Assembly: GCA_002501605.1 (NCBI GenBank)
Contig: DANW01000014.1
Coordinates: forward strand, 1 to 17,173
Direction: 5' to 3'
Length of the DNA stretch: 17,173 nucleotides
Origin: Euryarchaeota archaeon UBA28
Lineage (GTDB): Archaea; Thermoplasmatota; Poseidoniia; Poseidoniales; Thalassarchaeaceae
Shown here: in pieces, positions 1-6,110 of the stretch
Layout: each line of letters opens with the position of its first letter
Numbering within the stretch: the first letter of the stretch is position 1
Notes under the pieces: generated by a model
What the model was told of the DNA's origin: nothing
Seen by the model: the letters and a program-made list of their open reading frames with translations, nothing else
The model's database searches: none
Made by a program: the position numbers and the translations under genes

Positions 1-174
1 GCGAGGATTCTCTACGGAACCAGTGGTCACCCTTGGAAATGGTTGACGAAGACCTACGTTAGTTTCGGTACCACTGGAGATTACGTTAACATGTTGGAAG
101 AGCAAGGTTTCCAAAATGTCAGGGGAAATGTTGTTTTCCCTGGTATGGTTACAATATGGCAGGGGAAAAAGTAG
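1..174 (+). CDS. SAM-dependent methyltransferase, UbiE/type 11-like (C-terminal fragment)
   Basis: The frame is open from base 1 to the TAG ending at 174 and gives the last 57 residues of a protein whose start lies outside the window. The end of the fragment (LEEQGFQNVRGNVVFPGMVT, then IWQGKK) follows the usual last two strands of UbiE-type class I methyltransferases, where a conserved GF-x-x-V segment is followed by a G-[IM]-V strand and a short basic end. In that family the enzymes methylate quinone precursors or other small molecules with S-adenosylmethionine. The SAM-binding part is not visible, so the substrate cannot be judged. The next gene on the same strand begins 15 bases downstream, suggesting co-transcription. 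The family call rests only on this tail, so confidence is moderate. Confidence 0.55.
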   Translation, partial: ARILYGTSGHPWKWLTKTYVSFGTTGDYVNMLEEQGFQNVRGNVVFPGMVTIWQGKK

Positions 175-189
175 AATTTGGGTGGTTGA

Positions 190-570
190 ATGATTTCGTA
201 TTTTCCGGGAATGGCAGTTGGGATGATTTTACTTCAGACCGCTATCGTTGCGCCGGGACTTTTCAGAACCTTGGAAATCGAAGACTTTGGTCGCTCTATC
301 AGGAGTCTTTGGCCGAAATTTTTCGCTTCCCTCGCAATTGTTGGTCTTTTGGGGACACTGGTACTTTATCTGGGTGGGGACACTGCCACTCATCGCTATG
401 TTATCACGGGACTCACTTTCTTTCTATCATCTATTTGTTACCTAATGATACCCGCTACCAACAAGGCCACGGACGAGGGTAACCAGCGACGTTTCGATAT
501 CCTCCACAGACTGAGCGTCTCTTTCACGTTGTTGATTTTGATAGCTAATATCGCGTACTACTTTTTGTGA
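190..570 (+). CDS. DUF4149/TMEM205-like four-helix membrane protein
   Basis: This 126-residue protein is almost entirely hydrophobic, with about four membrane segments near residues 5-25, 42-62, 68-88 and 106-126. Marks of the DUF4149/TMEM205 family are visible: an early APGLFRTL segment in helix 1, a SLWPKFF segment before helix 2, and a conserved LHRLSVSF segment just before the last helix. The family lies in the membrane and its function is not established. The ATG at 190 is preceded by GGGTGG at 180-185, a good archaeal ribosome binding site. It follows the UbiE-like methyltransferase fragment by 15 bases and is probably in the same transcript. The family call is fairly secure from the motif order; a role beyond membrane localisation is unknown. 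Confidence 0.65.
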   Translation: MISYFPGMAVGMILLQTAIVAPGLFRTLEIEDFGRSIRSLWPKFFASLAIVGLLGTLVLYLGGDTATHRYVITGLTFFLSSICYLMIPATNKATDEGNQRRFDILHRLSVSFTLLILIANIAYYFL

Positions 571-593
571 TTTAGAAGACTACAAATTACTAA

Positions 594-839
594 ATGAGTT
601 GTGACTGTGCAATAAACATGAAATCTTCTGTCTCTGGGGTTTGCGAATATTGCCCGGAAAAAGCCGAGACCAATCTCTATCACAGTAACCTGACTTTGAC
701 CAGAACGGACGGAACCGAATATATGGGACTGGATTCGAAGTTGGAGCTCTGCGGTGAATGCTATGAGAAAATGGTCATATCGGAACAAATAGAGTACTGG
801 AAAATACACATGGCAGAGGAGAGGAATCGCTCATCCTGA
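594..839 (+). CDS. Small Cys-rich protein, putative zinc ribbon
   Basis: An 81-residue open frame with paired cysteines: CEYC near residues 17-20 and CGEC near 53-56, plus CDC at 3-5. Two CxxC knuckles about 33 residues apart are typical of a small zinc ribbon; between them lies a short strand-rich segment (YHSNLTLTRTDG), and after them an acidic/basic helix. I do not recognise a named family. No convincing ribosome binding site precedes ATG 594; an in-frame ATG at 618 would give a 73-residue form keeping both CxxC pairs. It sits 23 bases after the membrane protein on the same strand and ends 7 bases before the oppositely oriented reductase. It could be a metal-binding or protein-contact module. 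Coding status is supported by the paired CxxC pattern and the fit between neighbours, not by homology. Confidence 0.5.
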   Translation: MSCDCAINMKSSVSGVCEYCPEKAETNLYHSNLTLTRTDGTEYMGLDSKLELCGECYEKMVISEQIEYWKIHMAEERNRSS

Positions 840-846
840 CCGATGA

Positions 847-1950
847 TCAGAAGATAAAAAATGGCTTGCGACAAGTCACAAACCTCCAGATGAATGGTTT
901 GGTGAGGGGGTTGAATGCTATGTTCAAAACCCAGTCTGGCAACCTCATTATCCAGCTTCCTATTCGGAATGAGAGCTTCGAGTTCCTCATTACGGAGCCC
1001 ATCTGGCGTTTCCATTCAATTTCATATTCGTGCAAGGATGTTCCATTCTCCAAATGTGACACTATTTTTTGTCCTGCAATCCTGCCTCCAATCATAGCAA
1101 TAGTGATCCCTGCACCATTAGAGGGAAGAACCATGCCCGCGGAGTCCCCTACTAGTAGGTGGCTTCCTTTCACGAAACTCTGTATCGTCCCCGACATAGG
1201 AAGAGAACCAGCTCCTCTGAAAGTAATCTCGCCTTGATACCTTGATATGAATTGGTCCGCAAGAGAATTCAACGAGCTACCCTTGGAGAATTCCCTCTGG
1301 ATTCCAAGTCCTATGTTTGCACCACTTTCCTTGGGGAAAACCCAGGCATAACCTCCTGGGGCCATGGAGCCAAAATGAAGTTCTACTGCGTCGCCAAAAT
1401 CACCATCCATGAGGACGAATTTTATTGGAATCTTGAGTGAAGATTCATCCCAATGGCTTCTTCTCAAAGGATCATTGTGCCCCCCAGCTCCAACGATTAC
1501 CCCAGCCTTGAGTCGTCTTCCATCCCTCAAAATGACCGTATTTTCCTCAATCGCCTCTACTCTCGCTCCAGTCATGAACTCTGCTCCCTTGGTCGAGGCA
1601 AGTTTGACCAACCACTCATCATGGATTACCCTGTTGAGCATCAGTCCGTCAAATGGATATTTCAGAGGTTTTCCGGAAGGGGGGACTATATGCATCTCAG
1701 AGGTCCTTCGGGAGATTGCCTCCTCTGGGGTTTGCAATAGGTCATCAATGTCTGGAACGTTTGGGCATAGCCTCCTCATCTCATCATTTGTTGGCACGAG
1801 TTCACCACACTGTAATGGAGACCCAATTGAGTCCCTACGATCAATGACTAGCACCTTCTTACCTCCCTCAGCCACATACCTAGCAGTGGTGGAGCCTGCA
1901 GGCCCTCCTCCAATTATGATGACATCCCAAACTTCAAGATCTTCAGTCAT
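847..1950 (-). CDS. Geranylgeranyl reductase family FAD-dependent oxidoreductase
   Basis: 367 residues, close to the usual 370-400 of archaeal geranylgeranyl reductases. The N-terminal dinucleotide fold is clear (IIIGGGPAGS at 11-20), followed by an acidic strand end and a CGELVP segment at 48-53. The family motif GGYAWVFP is at 199-206, followed by NIGLG, and the second FAD motif (LLVGDSAGMVLPSNGAG) at 265-281. In archaea such enzymes saturate the geranylgeranyl chains of membrane ether lipids; some reduce free geranylgeranyl diphosphate or menaquinone side chains. The gene follows the polyprenyl synthase by 13 bases on the same strand, which supports an isoprenoid lipid role. ATG 1950 has a modest upstream AGGGAT. 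Family confidence is high; the exact substrate is inferred. Confidence 0.88.
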   Translation of the reverse strand: MTEDLEVWDVIIIGGGPAGSTTARYVAEGGKKVLVIDRRDSIGSPLQCGELVPTNDEMRRLCPNVPDIDDLLQTPEEAISRRTSEMHIVPPSGKPLKYPFDGLMLNRVIHDEWLVKLASTKGAEFMTGARVEAIEENTVILRDGRRLKAGVIVGAGGHNDPLRRSHWDESSLKIPIKFVLMDGDFGDAVELHFGSMAPGGYAWVFPKESGANIGLGIQREFSKGSSLNSLADQFISRYQGEITFRGAGSLPMSGTIQSFVKGSHLLVGDSAGMVLPSNGAGITIAMIGGRIAGQKIVSHLENGTSLHEYEIEWKRQMGSVMRNSKLSFRIGSWIMRLPDWVLNIAFNPLTKPFIWRFVTCRKPFFIF

Positions 1951-1963
1951 GATATCCCTGAGA

Positions 1964-2944
1964 TTACACTTTCCTGTTTCTGGAGATTAACGCTACCTCT
2001 GAGATGAGGTCCTTAGCATCTGAGGAAGGAAGATTGGAAATTATCTCGAGGGCGCGATCGACGTGATTCTGGATGAGTTGCCTAGTGTACGAAAAGGACC
2101 CCGAGATCTCCAGCAGGGTAGTCAGCTCGTTCCATCTGTCATCGCTAAAATTATTCAGTACGTCAGCTAGGTGCTCCCTTTCAGATCCGTGTAAGATTGT
2201 TAGTGCATGGATGATTGGAAGGGTCATCTTGCCCTCGTGGACATCAGTACCCCTGGGCTTTCCCATTTCTGGGTCCCCAGTGAGGTCAAGGAGATCATCA
2301 ACAAGCTGGAAGGCTCTGCCAAACTCAGTCCCAAAATCATACATCATATCTGATACGTCCTTGGACGCTCCAGCAACTAAGGCGGCACATGCAGTTACTG
2401 TGGCAAACGGACCGACGGTTTTTCCGTCTATGATAGAGTAGTAATCTTCGGGGGTAGTTGTCAAGTCACCGATGTGGTTGAACTGTTGTAGTTCACCCCT
2501 TGCGATATTCGTACAGGAGCTCGCTATCATGTCAACTACATCCATTTCGTATCTCCCTCCCCTAGAAAAACCGAGAGCAAATAGATAATCTCCAGCAATT
2601 ATTGCATGAGCTAGGCCATGGGATGAGTGAATAGTGGGCCTTCCTCTTCTGAATCTGGACTGGTCGTAGATATCATCGTGTATTAGTGTAGCAGTATGGA
2701 TCAACTCCGCGGAAAGAGCTAGGTCCATCACTTCCTTGGCGTCTTTACCCCCAGAGGCCTCGTAAGTCAGGATGGCCAGAAGAGGTCTGAGTCTTTTCCC
2801 GCCTGAGAGAAGTACGTCACGGGCTAGGTCCATTGCGGGGGCACCGGTTGATGAGATTGCATCTTGGACTAGATTCTCTAGTTCTTCCTCGAAGAGATTC
2901 AATCTCCTCTCCAATCCGCGCTTAACAGATAGCTTGGATACCAC
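1964..2944 (-). CDS. Polyprenyl diphosphate synthase (GGPP synthase-like)
   Basis: A trans-prenyltransferase that extends allylic diphosphates with isopentenyl diphosphate, providing chains for ether lipids or quinones. The GGKRLRP segment (48-54), first Asp-rich motif DDIYD (90-94) with downstream RFRRGRPTIH, and second Asp-rich motif DDLLD (216-220) are all intact. The residues four and five before the first motif are small (Ala85, Thr86), which in this family permits products longer than farnesyl diphosphate; the exact length cannot be read. The frame stays open to 3328 on this strand, but the extra N-terminal part overlaps the opposite gene and has no family counterpart. I choose GTG 2944, giving 326 residues, the usual size, with a TATA element about 30 bases upstream so the transcript would be nearly leaderless. 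First gene of an operon with the reductase. Confidence 0.88.
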   Translation of the reverse strand: MVSKLSVKRGLERRLNLFEEELENLVQDAISSTGAPAMDLARDVLLSGGKRLRPLLAILTYEASGGKDAKEVMDLALSAELIHTATLIHDDIYDQSRFRRGRPTIHSSHGLAHAIIAGDYLFALGFSRGGRYEMDVVDMIASSCTNIARGELQQFNHIGDLTTTPEDYYSIIDGKTVGPFATVTACAALVAGASKDVSDMMYDFGTEFGRAFQLVDDLLDLTGDPEMGKPRGTDVHEGKMTLPIIHALTILHGSEREHLADVLNNFSDDRWNELTTLLEISGSFSYTRQLIQNHVDRALEIISNLPSSDAKDLISEVALISRNRKV

Positions 2945-2968
2945 GTTATCATTACCATGGGCTGGGGT

Positions 2969-2980
2969 CGCATATATCAA
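2969..2980. promoter_or_regulatory. TATA element in divergent spacer
   Basis: The 94-bp spacer 2945-3038 between the prenyl synthase (-) and the porphobilinogen-deaminase-like gene (+) contains CATATATC (2971-2978). TATATA reads the same on both strands. On the minus strand its centre is about 30 bases from GTG 2944, placing initiation a few bases before the start codon. On the plus strand it would give a leader of about 40 bases before ATG 3039, which carries a Shine-Dalgarno site. Position and sequence fit an archaeal TATA box; use in both directions is inferred. Confidence 0.45.
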
Positions 2981-3023
2981 CGAGTGTGCGTGCGCTTGGT
3001 CGGGCACAGTGGGTGCTCCCTCC

Positions 3024-3030
3024 CTAGAGG
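3024..3030 (+). promoter_or_regulatory. Ribosome binding site setting the start at 3039
   Basis: AGAGGTG sits seven to nine bases before ATG 3039 and matches the archaeal anti-Shine-Dalgarno sequence. It decides the start, because the same frame is open back to 2772 across the opposite-strand prenyl synthase. Confidence 0.6.
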
Positions 3031-3038
3031 TGGATGCG

Positions 3039-4109
3039 ATGGAAGAAGGAATTACTCTAGCTACACTGGATTCCCATGACTGCCCTGTTGAGTCCAGAAT
3101 GGCTTCTTTTCTCTCCTCTGAGGGGTCTCCGGGAATTAAAATCAGTCTGACGAAGGCTGATAGTCTAGAAAATGGCCTTAGAGAACTAGAGTCGGGTGAG
3201 ATAGACGTTCTGGCAATTCCTGCCGGAATGATACACGGCAATATGCTTGGCGTTCTCCAAGCTGGCTGTAAGATAGTTGGAGCGAGGACCCCCGTTAGAC
3301 CATACCCCGTGCTCGTCTCGGAGAACAAATTGCAGTATCAACCTAAGTCGGCGATTCTATTGTGCGAAAGCAAGCTAGGCAGGAGGCAATTGAGGAGGGC
3401 TCGAAGAGGAATCAGGGTACTTTCGCCAGATGCATATGCCGATATTGAAGGGAGGGCGGATATCCCTTCCGATCCGATCAGTCTGACGAAATGGATGGAG
3501 GAACTGAGGGAGTCTGGAGATATTGATGGATTCGTTGTGGCAAGGGGACTCTATGACAAATGCCAACTTGTAACTAGGAGGCACTCCCTCCTTCCTGATG
3601 GATTGAACGAGGGGGATCCCCAATTCATTCCACCTGCTTATTCTGACTTGATAGTTTTCGTGGCACGGAGTCGCTTCCCGAAAAGTATCGCAGATGAAAT
3701 TTCTGAGAAAGAGGGGGAGACTGCTTGGTGGGTCCAGAATAACTTCGTTGGCTCCTCAGATGCTGAATCTCTCGCAAAGATGGGCATCATGGTCAGGCAT
3801 CGTCAAGTCAGATCGTTGATCAAGCAGGCAGAAGCTACTCGTGATCTGACATTAGAGCAGGTCTGCAAAGACCCTGACGGAGATGTTACAGAGGAAGAAG
3901 TACATGTTGAAATTAGGATGGAAATAGTTTCCAAGGATGGGACAAGAACTGTAGGACTTCACCGAGTAATTAGATACTCTGATTTCGAAAGAGCTACTGT
4001 TGCATCCTTGAGGGATTGGGAGATTATCATGAAGGAAGTTTCTAGAAATGTTCCAAAAGATTTCCATACAGATCCTGAAAGTCCTCCTTTCATTGTTCTT
4101 GATGATTAA
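3039..4109 (+). CDS. Divergent porphobilinogen deaminase (HemC)-like protein
   Basis: 356 residues. Several segments line up in order with hydroxymethylbilane synthase: an N-terminal ITLATLDS strand where HemC has its GTR-x-S start; SLENGLRELESGEIDVLAI where HemC has its ELE-x-ALL-x-G-x-IDLAVHS segment; RTPVRPYPVLVSEN in place of REDPRDALVS; SKLGRRQLRRARRGIRVL in place of the SSLRR-x-QL segment; and DIDGFVVARGLYDK in place of the DAI-x-LA-x-AGL-x-R segment. However, the catalytic Asp of the HSxKD motif falls on the AGM of IPAGM, and no GGC loop for the dipyrromethane cofactor is evident; the only late candidate is the Cys of QVCKD. It may therefore be inactive or do something else. It overlaps the SAP-repeat gene by 8 bases. 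The call rests on aligned memory of the family and is tentative. Confidence 0.45.
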   Translation: MEEGITLATLDSHDCPVESRMASFLSSEGSPGIKISLTKADSLENGLRELESGEIDVLAIPAGMIHGNMLGVLQAGCKIVGARTPVRPYPVLVSENKLQYQPKSAILLCESKLGRRQLRRARRGIRVLSPDAYADIEGRADIPSDPISLTKWMEELRESGDIDGFVVARGLYDKCQLVTRRHSLLPDGLNEGDPQFIPPAYSDLIVFVARSRFPKSIADEISEKEGETAWWVQNNFVGSSDAESLAKMGIMVRHRQVRSLIKQAEATRDLTLEQVCKDPDGDVTEEEVHVEIRMEIVSKDGTRTVGLHRVIRYSDFERATVASLRDWEIIMKEVSRNVPKDFHTDPESPPFIVLDD

Positions 4110-5172
4110 CGAAAGATTTCATTACCCATCAAACCGCACTGATGAGGCTGATGACGCACGCAACGGATATGACTGCCCTGTCTTCCCGAGAACTGGTGAT
4201 GTCTTGATTTACGACGCGTCCTTCCTCGATATCCTGTATCGGGGCAGGTTAGTAGAGTTACGAGAAATGGCAGAATCCAGGAAGATTTCCAAGAGTGGTT
4301 CTGTAGAGGTTCTGCGGGCACGCTTGATTCACAGCTTGGTTCTGAAAGACTTGGACCTATCTTGGGACGGGATACAAAGCATGAGCCACAGTGAGCTTGG
4401 AGAAATCCTCAAAATTTTCGGAATTAAGTCGTCGGGATCCCAAAGGGAGAGGCGCCAGCGTCTGTGGTTGCATCTGAATTTCGATTCTCGCAGGATGACA
4501 ATAGAGAGGCTCGCCGAGATGGACAGGGACGAGCTTCACGAGCTCTGTGTGAGGCTGGAGGCGCCATTGACGGGAAACAGAACTGTCCTGATGGGAAGAG
4601 TAGCCGGGGTTTTGACTAACCAACTCAACGGGTGGGGAAGAATCAAGAGGAGCCTCAGAAGGAACGGATTGAAACTTTCAACTACAGACATCTCCCCCCC
4701 CAATCAGGAAAATTTCGAAGTGGATTTAGAGGGCCTCAATATCGATTTTCATTCAGATTCACCGATTGCGGTCATTGAAGATGCTCATGACTCCTTGGTC
4801 TTAGGCATAGACACCCTACCTCCCGAGATTCAGCAAGACCTCAGGGTAGTTTCATCGTATGCTTCCGAGATTGATAGGATTGTGGGCACCATACTTAGGG
4901 GAAGCGGGGGCGTATGGGGAGAAGGGCAGAGGGAGCTTATGATTAGGCTATCCAAGAGAAGGGGGTGGCCGGTGGAAGATGAGACAGTTAGATCGAGGCT
5001 TTCGCGTGTATCTACTGATATTGCAGAGATAAGGGGGGCCAGACTGGGAGAGTTCGGGGGCATGGGTGGCAACTCGATACTAAGGGAACAGGTGATTTCT
5101 GAAGCATCCTCACTCAGGATAAGGGAGAAAATGGAAATTGCCGATTCGATATTGCGCGAGATTGAGCCCTAG
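4102..5172 (+). CDS. Protein with three tandem SAP-like repeats, putative DNA-binding
   Basis: 356 residues from ATG 4102, whose codon lies inside the end of the upstream gene (8-base overlap), suggesting translational coupling; no ribosome binding site is obvious, and a later start cannot be excluded. Three helix-extended-helix units resemble SAP domains: residues about 46-80 (RLVELREMAESRKIS), 92-126 (SELGEILKIFGIKSSGSQ) and 133-172 (DELHELCVRLEAPLTGN). Each has the SAP pattern of L-x-ELxx, a turn with Gly/Ser, then a basic second helix. SAP domains bind DNA, or less often RNA. A basic stretch follows (KRSLRRNG near 182-189), then an acidic linker and a helical C-terminal region (about 240-356) with no family I recognise. 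The last codon shares CTAG with the opposite gene. Function is unknown; chromatin or repair binding is a reasonable guess. Confidence 0.6.
   Translation: MINERFHYPSNRTDEADDARNGYDCPVFPRTGDVLIYDASFLDILYRGRLVELREMAESRKISKSGSVEVLRARLIHSLVLKDLDLSWDGIQSMSHSELGEILKIFGIKSSGSQRERRQRLWLHLNFDSRRMTIERLAEMDRDELHELCVRLEAPLTGNRTVLMGRVAGVLTNQLNGWGRIKRSLRRNGLKLSTTDISPPNQENFEVDLEGLNIDFHSDSPIAVIEDAHDSLVLGIDTLPPEIQQDLRVVSSYASEIDRIVGTILRGSGGVWGEGQRELMIRLSKRRGWPVEDETVRSRLSRVSTDIAEIRGARLGEFGGMGGNSILREQVISEASSLRIREKMEIADSILREIEP
5169..5172. other. CTAG shared by two convergent stop codons
   Basis: The plus-strand SAP-repeat gene ends with TAG at 5170-5172 and the minus-strand RPA-associated gene ends with TAG at 5171-5169. 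The self-complementary CTAG gives both stops, leaving no room for separate terminators between them. Confidence 0.9.
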
Positions 5173-6110
5173 AGGACCTGGAAAAATCCAAATCTTGGCT
5201 CAATAATTGTTCCATCGACGTCTCTCATTCCTTCTATCGCGTCCTCAGCGTCTTCTCTGGAGAACCCAGATTGGACACATGCGAGAATGATCGAGTCGTA
5301 TTCTGCACCTTGTCCTCCGTCAGCAGATTCTATTGCCCTTATGATAGTTGCAGATATGTCTCCTGCAGGCTCGATTGGAGCTTTGGTTTCTTGAGATTCT
5401 ATCCCCTGGCCATCCACCCTCCCCTGGAAGCGAGACATCTCTAGTTCGGCCTCAGCCATACTGGACCGCCCTGATGCAATAGAAAGGGCTTGCAAAACCC
5501 CTACCCTGTAATTTTCTAAGTCAAATTCTGGATAGTGCGATCTTGTCTGAGCCATGCCTTCAGCTAGGTCTTTTGGGATTCCTCCATTTGCCAGAGTCGT
5601 GGCTTCAGCCTCTAATCCCACTGAGTCTTCGTAAGCCTTCATTCTCCTCAATGTGGCTTCAGCGGCGTCCACGAGCCACCTTGAGTATCTCTCTTTGTCA
5701 ATTATTGCCAGCTGTTCGACTCTGAGAGAGGTAAAGACTCCTCCATCTTCAGTCTCAAACCATCTCGCCTTTCCTACCAGGGAAATCAAGAATCTGTCTC
5801 CAGACTCGAATCTAGCCAGAAGCTCTTCGGCCTCTGCGTGCATCTCCTCTTGAAATGGTGCAATGTTGAATACGTGGTTTCCCGTTGGGTCCCTTATGTG
5901 TCCGGAATAGCTCGGTCCGTTATCCCCATCCCTTCTTTCCAGTCTGTCTATCACTCCTGCCACAAGAGCCCTATTTACTCTGGCCCCGAGTTTGGTAATG
6001 ACGAATGATGGGTCAAATTCTCCAGTTCCCATCTCAGTCAGTGATGCATCTGAGTACTCCTGTGCAAGCATCCTGATAGCGGTTTGGCGAGGAGATCTAC
6101 GAGACTCCAT
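5169..6110 (-). CDS. RPA-associated OB-fold protein (Rpap-like, COG3390 type)
   Basis: 313 residues. An OB-fold at about 45-140 includes RALVAGVIDRLERR and HIRDPTGNHVFNIAPFQ, the pattern of haloarchaeal RPA-associated proteins (a strand, then DPTG, then an aromatic-rich strand). The C-terminal 50 residues (EYDSIILACVQSGFSREDAE, ending in IIEPRFGFFQVL) match the small winged-helix-like end of that family, which usually finishes in YEP-x-x-G-x-[LF]. Such proteins form complexes with RPA on single-stranded DNA during replication and repair. Its ATG at 6110 shares one base with the TGA of the RPA gene (TGATG), with a GGGGTGG site just upstream; a start at 6128 would be a longer alternative. The operon order RPA then Rpap is typical of euryarchaea. 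Convergent with the SAP-repeat gene. Confidence 0.8.
   Translation of the reverse strand: MESRRSPRQTAIRMLAQEYSDASLTEMGTGEFDPSFVITKLGARVNRALVAGVIDRLERRDGDNGPSYSGHIRDPTGNHVFNIAPFQEEMHAEAEELLARFESGDRFLISLVGKARWFETEDGGVFTSLRVEQLAIIDKERYSRWLVDAAEATLRRMKAYEDSVGLEAEATTLANGGIPKDLAEGMAQTRSHYPEFDLENYRVGVLQALSIASGRSSMAEAELEMSRFQGRVDGQGIESQETKAPIEPAGDISATIIRAIESADGGQGAEYDSIILACVQSGFSREDAEDAIEGMRDVDGTIIEPRFGFFQVL

Noticed and set aside
1409..1990. 193-codon plus-strand open frame
   Set aside because: Antisense to the geranylgeranyl reductase, whose FAD motifs are intact; no family pattern in the plus translation.
2772..3038. Upstream extension of the HemC-like frame on the plus strand
   Set aside because: It lies antisense to the conserved prenyl synthase core and is Ser/Arg-rich; the ribosome site before ATG 3039 sets the start.
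2945..3328. N-terminal extension of the prenyl synthase frame on the minus strand
   Set aside because: It has no resemblance to prenyl synthases and overlaps the HemC-like gene; GTG 2944 with its upstream TATA element gives the normal family length.
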